NCBI GenBank assembly: GCA_031255235.1
Contig: JAIRSX010000086.1
Coordinates: forward strand, 1-12,208
Origin: Rickettsiales bacterium
GTDB taxonomy: Bacteria > Pseudomonadota > Alphaproteobacteria > Rickettsiales > UBA1997
Length of the DNA stretch: 12,208 nt
Direction of reading: 5' to 3'
The notes under the pieces were generated by a model. That model did no database searches. It was not told the DNA's origin and worked only from the letters and a program-made list of their open reading frames with translations. Positions 1 through 7,637 of the stretch are shown in pieces. Position 1 is the first letter of the stretch; every line of letters begins with the position of its first letter. A program made the position numbers and the translations under genes.

Positions 1-48
1 GCCCGCCGCGGCGGAGCGCCCCGCGCCCCCACACCCGGCGCGAGGGAG
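1..48. other. GC-rich stub at the window edge
   Basis: These bases are almost entirely G and C (runs such as gcccgccgcggcgg and cgccccgcgccccc), in sharp contrast to the AT-rich genes from about position 600 on. No reading frame or RNA motif is recognisable. The change to purine-only sequence is abrupt. It could be adapter, host-derived or misassembled sequence at a contig end, or a real short GC island; the sequence alone does not decide. Confidence 0.5.
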
Positions 49-593
49 AAGAGAGGAGGGGATGGAGAGGAGAGGAGGGAGAGGGAAAAGAGAGGAGTGG
101 AGAAGAGAGGAAGAGATGAGAAAAGGGTGGATGTTTTAAGAGGAAGGGTAGGAAGGGAGAGAAGAATGAAGGGAAGAGAGGAAAGGAGAGTAAGAGAGAG
201 GTGAGGAGAGTAGGAAAAAGAGAGAAGAGAGAGGAGGGTAGAGTGTGGGAGAGAGGGAGAGAAATGGAGAGAGGGGAAGAGGGGGGTAAAAGAGTATACG
301 AAAGGTGAAATTACAATAAGGGAGATGGAGAGGAGGAATATTTTAGAATAGGAAGAAGAGAGAAAGGGGAGAGAAGAGGATGAGTAAGAGAGAGAGGTGA
401 GAAAGGAAAGAGAGGACAGAGAAAAAGAAAAGGCAGGAAAGGTGAGAAAGGAGGAGAGAGTATGGAAGAGAATGATAAGGGAGGAGAGAGCGGTGAGAGA
501 AAAGAGAGAAGAGGAGAGGGTTAGGAGAGAAAAGGGAAGAGAGAAAAAGAGATAAAAAAAAAGAAAAAAGAGAGGAAAAGAAAGATAAAAAGA
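49..593. repeat. ~540-bp polypurine (GA-rich) low-complexity tract
   Basis: The + strand is nearly all A and G, built from irregular mixtures of gagagg, gagaag, ggagag and gaaaag words without a fixed period. By hand count there are only five C in positions 61-593, with scattered single T residues. The open frame that can be drawn on the minus strand here is only the Ser/Leu/Phe-rich translation of polypyrimidine sequence and is not a gene. Homopurine-homopyrimidine tracts of this length can in principle form triplex (H-DNA). An assembly or library artefact at a contig end is at least as likely, because the tract is followed abruptly by ordinary AT-rich bacterial DNA. Confidence 0.85.
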
Positions 594-945
594 GCCTACA
601 GCAAATATCTATGTTTATGGTGTTATAAGGATATAAGATGGTAATTAAGCATAAGGGACATATAACCAAGCGGCTTCTGCCATTTTCAATTTTAAGATAT
701 AAGATGGTAATAAGCATAAGGGACATATAACAAGTAAGAAATAGATGGAATCTATATGTTGTTTGAAAAAGAAAAATCAACTTTTTTATTAGTCAATCTC
801 AGAAGAGAGAGGGTTATCTCGTTAGAATTAATTAAAAAAAATTGATAAAAAAAAAAAAAGGACTATTAATTATATAGGTTAGTTTTGTCTTTAGATTATG
901 GGCTAAGTGTCTATTTATTTTAAATAAGAAAAAAAGGGGGTTGTT
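594..945. other. Non-coding region upstream of mgtA
   Basis: No convincing gene is seen here. The stretch holds a pair of direct repeats (630-670 and 696-734, described separately), a run of 13 A at 847-859, and the mgtA leader. The Shine-Dalgarno sequence aaggggg (934-940) sits 5 nt before the mgtA ATG. A TTGTCT at 885-890 could be a -35 box, but no good -10 lies at the right distance, so no promoter is called. No tRNA or riboswitch fold was recognised. Confidence 0.5.
630..734. repeat. Pair of ~40-nt direct repeats, 66 nt apart
   Basis: Copy 1 is 630-670 (41 nt, starting gatataagatggtaatt) and copy 2 is 696-734 (39 nt, starting gatataagatggtaat). They are identical except for two single-base indels (aatt/aat and aacc/aac). 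A 25-nt unique spacer (671-695) separates them. Indels that are not multiples of three argue against a conserved coding repeat. The pair may be a local duplication or two copies of a small dispersed element; with two imperfect copies it is not a CRISPR array. Confidence 0.85.
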
Positions 946-3585
946 ATGGAAAAATCTTTAAAGAAAGATAAGAAAAAGAATGAACTTGTAGAGGTTATTA
1001 AAAATAAGTTAATCGAGAGTGCGAGTATGACAGCCACCAAGATGGTAGACAATCTTGACATAAATTTGAAAAAAGGGAAATCATCTGATTTTGTTGAAGA
1101 GTGGCAAGAAGAGAATGGCTACAATGAAATTATCGCAGATCAGGAACATACGTTATTAACCGGTATCATTGATTCGTTTTTTAATCCATTTGGTATAGTT
1201 TTGATTGCTTTGTCAGTTATATCATTTTTTACTGGTGATAAAACTGCTGGTGGTACTATTTTATTTTTAGTTTTTTTGAGTGGTTTTATCAAACTTGTAC
1301 AGGAAGAGAAGTCAAATCAAGCAAGTGAAAAATTAAAAACAATGATAAACACAACTACAAGTGTTTTGAGGGATGGGAGGAGAAAAGAGATTAATATTGA
1401 TGATGTGATAGTTGGTGATGTTGTTTATTTATCTGCCGGTGATATTATACCTGCCGATTTAAGAATTATTGAGGCGAAGGATTTATTTATTTCCCAGGCA
1501 TCTTTAACGGGGGAATCTGAACCGGTGGAAAAAATCGTAAATTTAGATAAAGAAAAAACTGATAAGACGTCCATTAATCCATTGGAACTTGAGAATCTTT
1601 GTTTTATGGGAACCAACGTGGTTAGTGGTACTGCTACTGCTGTTGTTATTGGTGTTGGTTTAGATACATATTTTGGTGTGATGTCAAAATCTATCTTAAG
1701 AACAAAAACAAAAACTTCCTTCGATAAGGGAGTCAGTGATGTTTCTTGGTTTTTGATCAAATTTATGGTGGTAATGGTTGTCCTTGTGTTTATCATAAAT
1801 GGTTATTATAAAAATAATTGGATAGAGGCATTTATGTTTGCAATTTCGATTGCCGTTGGGTTAACTCCGGAAATGCTACCTGTCATTGTTTCAGCAAATC
1901 TTGCTAAAGGGGCTATTACGATGTCGAAAAAGAAAACTATTGTAAAAAATATAAACGCCATACAAAATTTTGGTGCTATGGATATTTTGTGTAGCGATAA
2001 AACAGGAACGCTTACCGAAAATATGGTAGTTTTACAGTATTATTATAATATGAAAGGTGAGGAGGATGACCGAATACTTAGACATGCTTTTTTAAACTCA
2101 CAGTTTCAGACCGGACTTAAAAATTTAATTGACTTAGCAATTATAGATAAAGCACAGGAAAGTGAGACCCTTGTTTCCTTAAATTATAAGTATAAAAAAA
2201 TCGATGAATTACCATTTGATTTTAATAGACGTAGAATGTCTGTTTTATTGGAGGATAAATCTGGCAAGGTTCAGCTTATTACAAAAGGTGCTTTAACCGA
2301 AATAATGCAGGTATGTAAATGGGTAGAGATTGATGGAAAAATTATAGAATTAAATGATGAAGTTAGGAAAGAAGCGGAAAAAATTGCTGATGATTTGTCT
2401 GCTGATGGTATGAGAGTTTTAGCATTAGCACAGAAAAATGAAGTTGATCCATCGAAGCCGCTCACAAAAGATATGGAAAAGGATATGGTACTGATTGGTT
2501 ATTTAAGTTTTCTCGATCCGCCAAAAAATTCTTCTAAATCTGCCATAGAAGCACTTAAAAATTATAATGTAAAAGTAAAAGTCTTAACCGGTGACAATGC
2601 TCCAATAGCAAGATATGTTTGTCATGCCGTTAATATTGATAATAGTGTTGATGTTTTGAATGGTAACGATATTGAAAAATTGACTGATGAAGAGTTGAAA
2701 ATTGCTACAAGAAAAGTTGATATTTTTGCAAAATTATCTCCGCAACAAAAAATTAGAGTTATCAAAGTCCTTAAATCTGATGGGCATGTTGTGGGTTATA
2801 TGGGTGATGGAATAAATGATGCCGGTGCCATGAAAGAAAGTGATGTGGCAATTTCTGTTGATTCTGCTGTCGATATTGCGAAGGAGTCTGCAGATATTAT
2901 CTTATTGAAAAAGGATTTGAATGTGTTAGTTCAAGGTGTGATTGAGGGGCGAAAAATTTTCTGTAATATAATCAAATATGTAAAGATGACAATTTCTTCC
3001 AATTTTGGTAATATGTTCAGTGTATTGTTTGCATCTGTGTTTTTACCATTTTTACCAATGTTGCCTGTTCAAATTTTGTTATTAAACATATTTTACGATC
3101 TATCACAAACAACTATTCCTTGGGATAATATTGACGAAGATTATATACAAAAACAAAAGAAATGGAATACGAAGTCCATAATGTCCTTTATGCTTTTTGT
3201 TGGGCCTGTAAGTTCAATATTTGATTTGTTATTATTTTATATAATGTATAATTACTTTGGTGTTTCTACCCATGGTATTGCCTTATTCCAAACAGGTTGG
3301 TTTGTGGCAAGTATTGTTACTCAGACAATAATTATTTACTTAATAAGAACAACAAAGAAGCCTTTCATTGAGAGTAATCCTTCGATATACGTCTTTTATT
3401 CAACAACAATGGCACTTGTGATATCTATGGTTATTCCATATCTTGATATTGGAAAATATGTTGGATTATTTGCTTTGCCTCTTATTTATTATGGCTGGTT
3501 AGTCTGTCTATGTCTATTATATGTTTTGTTGATACAGGTAACGAAGGTCATGTATAAGAAGTTGCATCATGGCGAATGGTTATAA
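946..3585 (+). CDS. mgtA: Magnesium-translocating P-type ATPase (MgtA, P3B type)
   Basis: Inner-membrane ATPase that imports Mg2+ using ATP through a phospho-aspartate intermediate. At 879 residues it matches the family (E. coli MgtA 898). Visible landmarks in order: actuator motif TGES at 188-191; PEMLP from residue 308 followed by SANLAKGA, the membrane motif typical of MgtA/MgtB rather than Ca2+ or heavy-metal pumps; phosphorylation motif DKTGTLT with Asp351; nucleotide-binding KGA at 447-449; TGD at 548-550; GDGIND hinge at 620-625. Hydrophobic segments lie around residues 80-120 and 268-330, and a cluster follows from about 690 to the end, as expected for ten membrane helices. The N-terminus is Lys-rich and cytosolic. 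The ATG is preceded at 5 nt by aaggggg. It leads a same-strand run with the DXS-like and MsbA-like genes, 83 nt downstream. No mgtC/mgtR-like neighbour is seen. The substrate assignment rests on family signatures and is strong. Confidence 0.95.
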   Translation: MEKSLKKDKKKNELVEVIKNKLIESASMTATKMVDNLDINLKKGKSSDFVEEWQEENGYNEIIADQEHTLLTGIIDSFFNPFGIVLIALSVISFFTGDKTAGGTILFLVFLSGFIKLVQEEKSNQASEKLKTMINTTTSVLRDGRRKEINIDDVIVGDVVYLSAGDIIPADLRIIEAKDLFISQASLTGESEPVEKIVNLDKEKTDKTSINPLELENLCFMGTNVVSGTATAVVIGVGLDTYFGVMSKSILRTKTKTSFDKGVSDVSWFLIKFMVVMVVLVFIINGYYKNNWIEAFMFAISIAVGLTPEMLPVIVSANLAKGAITMSKKKTIVKNINAIQNFGAMDILCSDKTGTLTENMVVLQYYYNMKGEEDDRILRHAFLNSQFQTGLKNLIDLAIIDKAQESETLVSLNYKYKKIDELPFDFNRRRMSVLLEDKSGKVQLITKGALTEIMQVCKWVEIDGKIIELNDEVRKEAEKIADDLSADGMRVLALAQKNEVDPSKPLTKDMEKDMVLIGYLSFLDPPKNSSKSAIEALKNYNVKVKVLTGDNAPIARYVCHAVNIDNSVDVLNGNDIEKLTDEELKIATRKVDIFAKLSPQQKIRVIKVLKSDGHVVGYMGDGINDAGAMKESDVAISVDSAVDIAKESADIILLKKDLNVLVQGVIEGRKIFCNIIKYVKMTISSNFGNMFSVLFASVFLPFLPMLPVQILLLNIFYDLSQTTIPWDNIDEDYIQKQKKWNTKSIMSFMLFVGPVSSIFDLLLFYIMYNYFGVSTHGIALFQTGWFVASIVTQTIIIYLIRTTKKPFIESNPSIYVFYSTTMALVISMVIPYLDIGKYVGLFALPLIYYGWLVCLCLLYVLLIQVTKVMYKKLHHGEWL

Positions 3586-3587
3586 AA

Positions 3588-3627
3588 ATAGTTGAAATGA
3601 TAATACTTGAATTATTTTGAAAACTAT
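3588..3627 (+). other. Inverted repeat just after the mgtA stop
   Basis: ATAGTT (3588-3593) can pair with AACTAT (3622-3627). Inside it, ATAAT and ATTAT flank an acttga loop, with symmetric gaa/gaa internal bulges, giving a 40-nt imperfect AT-only hairpin. It starts two bases after the mgtA stop codon. No U-run follows (aaaattt instead), so it is not a standard intrinsic terminator. It could weaken readthrough or protect mRNA ends between mgtA and the next gene, or be chance in AT-rich sequence. Confidence 0.35.
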
Positions 3628-3648
3628 AAAATTTATTACATAATTCAG

Positions 3649-3671
3649 CCTACAGGGTAGGAGGCAATATG
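3649..3671 (+). promoter_or_regulatory. Strong ribosome binding site for the DXS-like gene, inside a possible small hairpin
   Basis: The Shine-Dalgarno taggagg (3658-3664) lies 4 nt before the ATG at 3669 and is the strongest in the window, which fixes this start. CCTAC (3649-3653) and GTAGG (3657-3661) are perfectly complementary with a 3-nt agg loop, so a 5-bp hairpin would cover the first bases of the Shine-Dalgarno. This could tune translation but is short. The ribosome binding site is well supported; the regulatory role is only inferred. Confidence 0.6.
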
Positions 3672-5417
3672 AATCTTTTAAATAGGATAAATTTTCCGAG
3701 TGATTTGAAAACACTTTCGGTTAGTGATTTGGGTGTTCTTGCTGATGAGATAAGGCAGACATTAATACACAGAGTTAATGAGACTGGTGGGCACATGTCA
3801 CCAAATTTGGGTTTTATTGAACCAACAATTGCTTTGCATTATGTTTTCAATAGTCCGAAGGATAAGTTTGTTTTTGATATATCACATCAATGTTATACAC
3901 ATAAAATTTTAACGGGGAGGAAAGATGGTTTTATTAATGAAGAAAATTATTATAAATATTCTGGTTTCACTGCTCCGAATGAAAGTGAACACGATTTATT
4001 CCAAATAGGACACACATCAACCTCTGTAACTTTGGCAACTGGGCTCGCAAAGGCAAGAGATATTAAAGGTGACAAGGAGAATGTTATAGCAATTATAGGT
4101 GATGGGTCATTGACAGGTGGTGAGGCATTTGAGGGGCTGAATAATGCTGCTGTTTTAAACAGTAATTTTATAATTGTTGTAAATGACAACAATATGTCGA
4201 TTGCAGAAAATCAAGGTGGTTTAAGTAGACATCTTGCAAATTTAAGAGATACACAGGGAAAAGCAGAAAATAACTTATTTAAAGCACTTGGCTTTGAGTA
4301 TTTTTATGTGGAAAATGGGAATAATATTTCTGATCTAATAAATGTTTTTGAAAAAGTTAAGGATAGCAAATCGCCTCTTGTGGTTCATTTGCATACTTTA
4401 AAAGGCAAAGGATTGAAAGAATCTGAAGAAAATAAGGAAAAATTTCATTATGTTATGCCTCATGTTTTGGATGTTGAAGATGACGGTATGACATCTTCCC
4501 CTGATTATTCCTCTATCACGCGGGAGCATATTTGGAATAAAATTGAAAATGGTGAAAAAATTGTTGTTGTAACTCCTGCAACCCCTAGCATTATTGGATT
4601 GACTCCAGATATTAGGGAGAAGTTCGGGGCAAATTATGTTGATGTTGGGATCGCCGAACAACATGCAATTGGATTCATATCTGGTTTAGCAAAGAATGGT
4701 GTAAAGGGTGTGCTCTGTGTTGCTAGTTCTTTTATACAAAGAGGATACGATCAGATTTCGCAGGATTTGGCGCTCAATAATTCTCCTGCTGTAATTTTGG
4801 TGTTTGGCGGTGGAATTTCTGATAGTGATGCGACGCACTTGGGAGTTTTTGATATTCCTTTAATTTCGAATATTCCTAATTTGATATACTTGGCACCCAC
4901 GAACAAAGAGGAATGTCTATCCATGTTAGATTACGCTTTAGAAAACAAGACCAATTCAATAGTGATTAAAATTCCAAATGCGGAGTTGATTTCTGTTGGT
5001 ATAACGGATGAGACTGATTACTCAAAGGCCAAATTTAAAGTAGTAGAGCATGGGAAAGATGTTGCTATAATTGGGGTTGGTAGTATGTTTGAATTAGCCA
5101 AGGAATTGAAAAGTAAATTAAAAGGGCAAAATATTGATGCAACTTTGATAAATCCTTGTTTTATAAGTTCTTTGGATAAAGGATTATTGGATGATTTAAA
5201 TAGGGAACATAAACTCGTTGTAACTGTAGAAGATGGGATTGTGGATGGTGGATTTGGTCAAAAAATTGCTTCTTATTATGGAAGTTCTAATATGAGGGTG
5301 TTGAATTATGGTGCAGAGAAGGAATTTACTGATATGGTCGATTTGGATGAAATCTATGAGTGTTGTCGCTTAAAATCTGATTTGATTGTTGAAGATATAT
5401 TCAACATAATCGGTTAA
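3669..5417 (+). CDS. dxs: Divergent 1-deoxy-D-xylulose-5-phosphate synthase family protein (ThDP enzyme)
   Basis: Thiamine-diphosphate enzyme of the DXS/transketolase family. Canonical DXS joins pyruvate and glyceraldehyde 3-phosphate, the first step of the MEP isoprenoid pathway. Conserved features: HQCYTHKILTGR from His73; the ThDP/Mg motif GDGS at 144-147 with ligands Asp145 and Asn174 in VVNDNNMSIAEN; the pyrimidine-domain motif DVGIAEQHA with catalytic Glu330; a C-terminal transketolase domain from about residue 450. At 582 residues it is shorter than typical DXS (about 620-640). The substrate-phosphate region differs: where canonical enzymes read DRAG...THQG, this one reads FGGGISDSDATHLG (379-392), so the arginine matching E. 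coli Arg420 is Gly380; and the PRG motif with Arg478 is replaced by PNA (Asn437). This resembles, from memory, the short DXS-like paralogues found in many Firmicutes, some of which lack the MEP pathway. The true reaction is therefore uncertain. Translation starts at ATG 3669; the MsbA-like gene follows after 13 nt, so the two are probably cotranscribed. Confidence 0.85.
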   Translation: MNLLNRINFPSDLKTLSVSDLGVLADEIRQTLIHRVNETGGHMSPNLGFIEPTIALHYVFNSPKDKFVFDISHQCYTHKILTGRKDGFINEENYYKYSGFTAPNESEHDLFQIGHTSTSVTLATGLAKARDIKGDKENVIAIIGDGSLTGGEAFEGLNNAAVLNSNFIIVVNDNNMSIAENQGGLSRHLANLRDTQGKAENNLFKALGFEYFYVENGNNISDLINVFEKVKDSKSPLVVHLHTLKGKGLKESEENKEKFHYVMPHVLDVEDDGMTSSPDYSSITREHIWNKIENGEKIVVVTPATPSIIGLTPDIREKFGANYVDVGIAEQHAIGFISGLAKNGVKGVLCVASSFIQRGYDQISQDLALNNSPAVILVFGGGISDSDATHLGVFDIPLISNIPNLIYLAPTNKEECLSMLDYALENKTNSIVIKIPNAELISVGITDETDYSKAKFKVVEHGKDVAIIGVGSMFELAKELKSKLKGQNIDATLINPCFISSLDKGLLDDLNREHKLVVTVEDGIVDGGFGQKIASYYGSSNMRVLNYGAEKEFTDMVDLDEIYECCRLKSDLIVEDIFNIIG

Positions 5418-5430
5418 CAATTGGAAAAAA

Positions 5431-7257
5431 GTGAAAAAAAATAAGAAAAAGATAGAAGAAATGGGTCACTATAACTATAATTATCTCTATTATAGGATAA
5501 TAAGGGAGGCATTTTTACCTAATATCTTCAAATTTTTGATTGCAATGGTGTTTATGCTTGTAGCGTCATCGACCATTGCCTATCGTGCCTATCTTATAAA
5601 ACCAGCAATAGATAAGGTTTTTGAAAGTAAGGATCAAGTTGCTCTAATGTTGATCCCTTTGCAACTTATAATTGTTGCAGTTGCGTCATCAGGTTCAACG
5701 GTAATTTACCAGTTGTTAATGCAAAAAATTATGACGAGAATTTCAATAAAGTATCAAAAAAGACTTTTCGAAAATTTAATAAATACGGATATTGATTTCT
5801 ACTCAAATAAAGGTTCCTTTAGAATTATGGATTTGTTTAATGATGTAAATTCTTTGTTAAATGCTATAAATTTGCTTCTCTCCGGTGTTATTAAAGAGTT
5901 TTGTAGTATTTTTGGTTTATTGTTTTTAATGTTTTACCAATCTCCAAAACTTGCCTTCATTTCGATGATTGGGTTTCCGATAGTTATTGTTCCCTTTAGA
6001 ATGGTCACAAAGCGAGTCAGGGATATAGCAAGAAAGGGACAGGAACTTGGAGGGCAGACAAATCAGGTTATAGGTGAGGCATTCAGTTTAATAGAACTTG
6101 TAAAGGCAAATGCTAATGAGGATAGGGAGGTCAAAAAATTTAATAGAATCGCTTTGAGAAATTTTAAAAATTCCATGAGTATGTCGGCACTGAATTTGAT
6201 AAATTCACCAATGATGGAAATGGCGGGAACCATCGGACTTGCTGGTGTTCTATGGATAGGTGGAAGAGAGGTTGTTAGTGGTGTCATGACGTCGGGAACT
6301 TTTTTCACATTTGTCACTGCTGCTTTATCAATTTATAAGCCAGCAAAAGCATTTGGCAATATAGGAAATAATTTTCAGAGAACAATGTTGTCTGCCCAAA
6401 GACTTTTTATTGCTCTTGATAGAAAGCCACTTATTAGAGATAAGGAAGATGCTATTATGTTAAATGATGTGCAAGGGATTATTAGTTTCCATAAAGTGTT
6501 TTATAGATACCAAATACATAGTGCAAATGAACCTTTAATTTCTTTGAAAAATGATGTTAAATACGATGATAAATATGCCCTTAATGGTATTGATTTGACT
6601 ATAAAGAAGGGCGAAAATGTTGCTCTTGTTGGACATAGTGGTAGTGGTAAATCCACAATTTTCAAACTTATACAGCGATTTTATGATGTCGAGAATGGGA
6701 GTATAAAGATAGATGGTGTTGATATTAGAGATATAACTTTAAAATCCCTAAGAAAAAACATATCTGTTGTTAGTCAGGATGTAGCGTTGTTTAATGCTTC
6801 CATCAGAGAAAATGTAAAATATGGAACTTTGAAATCGACTGATGATGATATAATAAATGCCTGTGAATTAGCAAATGCCATGGAGTTTATCAATGAAATG
6901 AAAGATGGATTATCCACTGTAGTTGGACCAAACGGAACCATGCTTTCTGGGGGACAAAAGCAACGAATCTCGATTGCAAGAGCAATTTTAAAGAATGCTC
7001 CAATTCTACTTTTAGATGAAGCAACTTCCGCTTTAGATCCAATTAGTGAGAAACTTATTCAAAAGGCGTTATTTCATTTAATGAAAGGGCGAACGACTAT
7101 TTCCATAGCGCATCGTCTTTCTACTATACAAAATTGCGATAGAATTTTTGTTCTGAAAAGTGGCGAAATTGTTGAAGTTGGTAATCACCAGGAACTTTTG
7201 ATAAAAGATGGATATTATGCAGAACTGTATAAAAAACAATTTGAAAAGGCAATTTAA
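5431..7257 (+). CDS. msbA: MsbA-like ABC exporter (fused permease and ATPase)
   Basis: Half-transporter expected to dimerise in the inner membrane and export a lipid or other hydrophobic substrate; in Gram-negative bacteria MsbA flips lipid A core. Residues ~30-330 form the six-helix permease domain, whose late segment (GVMTSGTFFTFVTAAL) matches the MsbA style. The ATPase domain shows Walker A GHSGSGKST at 401-409, Q-loop Gln449, signature LSGGQ at 505-509, Walker B ILLLDE ending in Glu530, and H-loop His561: all catalytic residues are present. Odd feature: between the aromatic YRY (358-360), where the A-loop tyrosine sits, and YALNGIDL (382-389) there are about 16-20 extra residues absent from typical MsbA. 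The start is uncertain. GTG at 5431 has only a weak gga upstream; ATG at 5461 has agaag upstream and would remove ten Lys-rich residues. It follows the DXS-like stop by 13 nt. The lipid A role is inferred from subfamily only. Confidence 0.85.
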   Translation: MKKNKKKIEEMGHYNYNYLYYRIIREAFLPNIFKFLIAMVFMLVASSTIAYRAYLIKPAIDKVFESKDQVALMLIPLQLIIVAVASSGSTVIYQLLMQKIMTRISIKYQKRLFENLINTDIDFYSNKGSFRIMDLFNDVNSLLNAINLLLSGVIKEFCSIFGLLFLMFYQSPKLAFISMIGFPIVIVPFRMVTKRVRDIARKGQELGGQTNQVIGEAFSLIELVKANANEDREVKKFNRIALRNFKNSMSMSALNLINSPMMEMAGTIGLAGVLWIGGREVVSGVMTSGTFFTFVTAALSIYKPAKAFGNIGNNFQRTMLSAQRLFIALDRKPLIRDKEDAIMLNDVQGIISFHKVFYRYQIHSANEPLISLKNDVKYDDKYALNGIDLTIKKGENVALVGHSGSGKSTIFKLIQRFYDVENGSIKIDGVDIRDITLKSLRKNISVVSQDVALFNASIRENVKYGTLKSTDDDIINACELANAMEFINEMKDGLSTVVGPNGTMLSGGQKQRISIARAILKNAPILLLDEATSALDPISEKLIQKALFHLMKGRTTISIAHRLSTIQNCDRIFVLKSGEIVEVGNHQELLIKDGYYAELYKKQFEKAI

Positions 7258-7284
7258 AGTTTAGTTAAATTTTTCCCCGGAGTT

Positions 7285-7527
7285 TCAATCATTTTTTACA
7301 GGATCGTAGGTGAGTTCTCTGTTTGGTGTGCATTTTAATATTCTTTTTACGCTTTTGTAACAACCAATAAAAACCCCATATTCTCTTAAAGATTCTATTG
7401 CGTATTGTGAACAAGATGGTATGAAATTACATCTATTTGGAAAAAAAGGAGATATGCATTTTTGATAAATTCTTATAAAAAGAATGAGAATATGTTTCAT
7501 ATAAAACTTATATAATGAAAACATCAT
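7285..7527 (-). CDS. yidD: YidD family membrane protein insertion efficiency factor
   Basis: Small membrane-associated protein that assists YidC/Sec-dependent insertion of inner-membrane proteins. The 80-residue product shows the family signature: IRIYQKCISPFFP, then NRCNFIPSCSQYAIES with Cys33, Pro37, Cys39 and Tyr42, Gly51, then KRILKCTP with Cys66 and Pro68, and a DPV near the C-terminus. An amphipathic or hydrophobic N-terminal helix (HILILFIRIY) agrees with membrane association. ATG 7527 or 7524 gives a 9-10 residue extension before MKHILILF; most YidD proteins begin at that later Met (ATG at 7500), so the true start may be 7500. Neither start has a clear Shine-Dalgarno. The gene converges on the MsbA-like gene (27 nt between stops) and is divergent from rpmB. 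It is apart from the usual rpmH-rnpA-yidD-yidC cluster, as happens in reduced alphaproteobacterial genomes. It is the only gene here ending in TGA. Confidence 0.92.
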   Translation of the reverse strand: MMFSLYKFYMKHILILFIRIYQKCISPFFPNRCNFIPSCSQYAIESLREYGVFIGCYKSVKRILKCTPNRELTYDPVKND

Positions 7528-7582
7528 ATTTTTACAATTTATTTATTGCTTTCAATATACACGGAAGCCATTAACATTTATT

Positions 7583-7609
7583 TTGACAAAATAATATTTT
7601 TGCTATAGA
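7583..7609 (+). promoter_or_regulatory. Sigma-70-like promoter upstream of rpmB-pheS
   Basis: A perfect -35 hexamer TTGACA (7583-7588) is followed after 15 nt by TATAGA (7604-7609), a four-of-six match to the -10 consensus. The spacer is shorter than the optimal 17. Transcription would start near 7616, giving a leader of only about 22 nt before the rpmB ATG at 7638. This region is the divergent spacer between yidD and rpmB. Confidence 0.6.
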
Positions 7610-7637
7610 CAGAAGGAGAAATATATCTATATAAAAT

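Noticed and set aside
343..780. 145-codon open frame on the minus strand in the purine tract, rich in Leu, Ser and Phe
   Set aside because: It is the translation of polypyrimidine sequence and crosses a repeat pair with frame-breaking indels; there is no ribosome binding site or protein-like composition.
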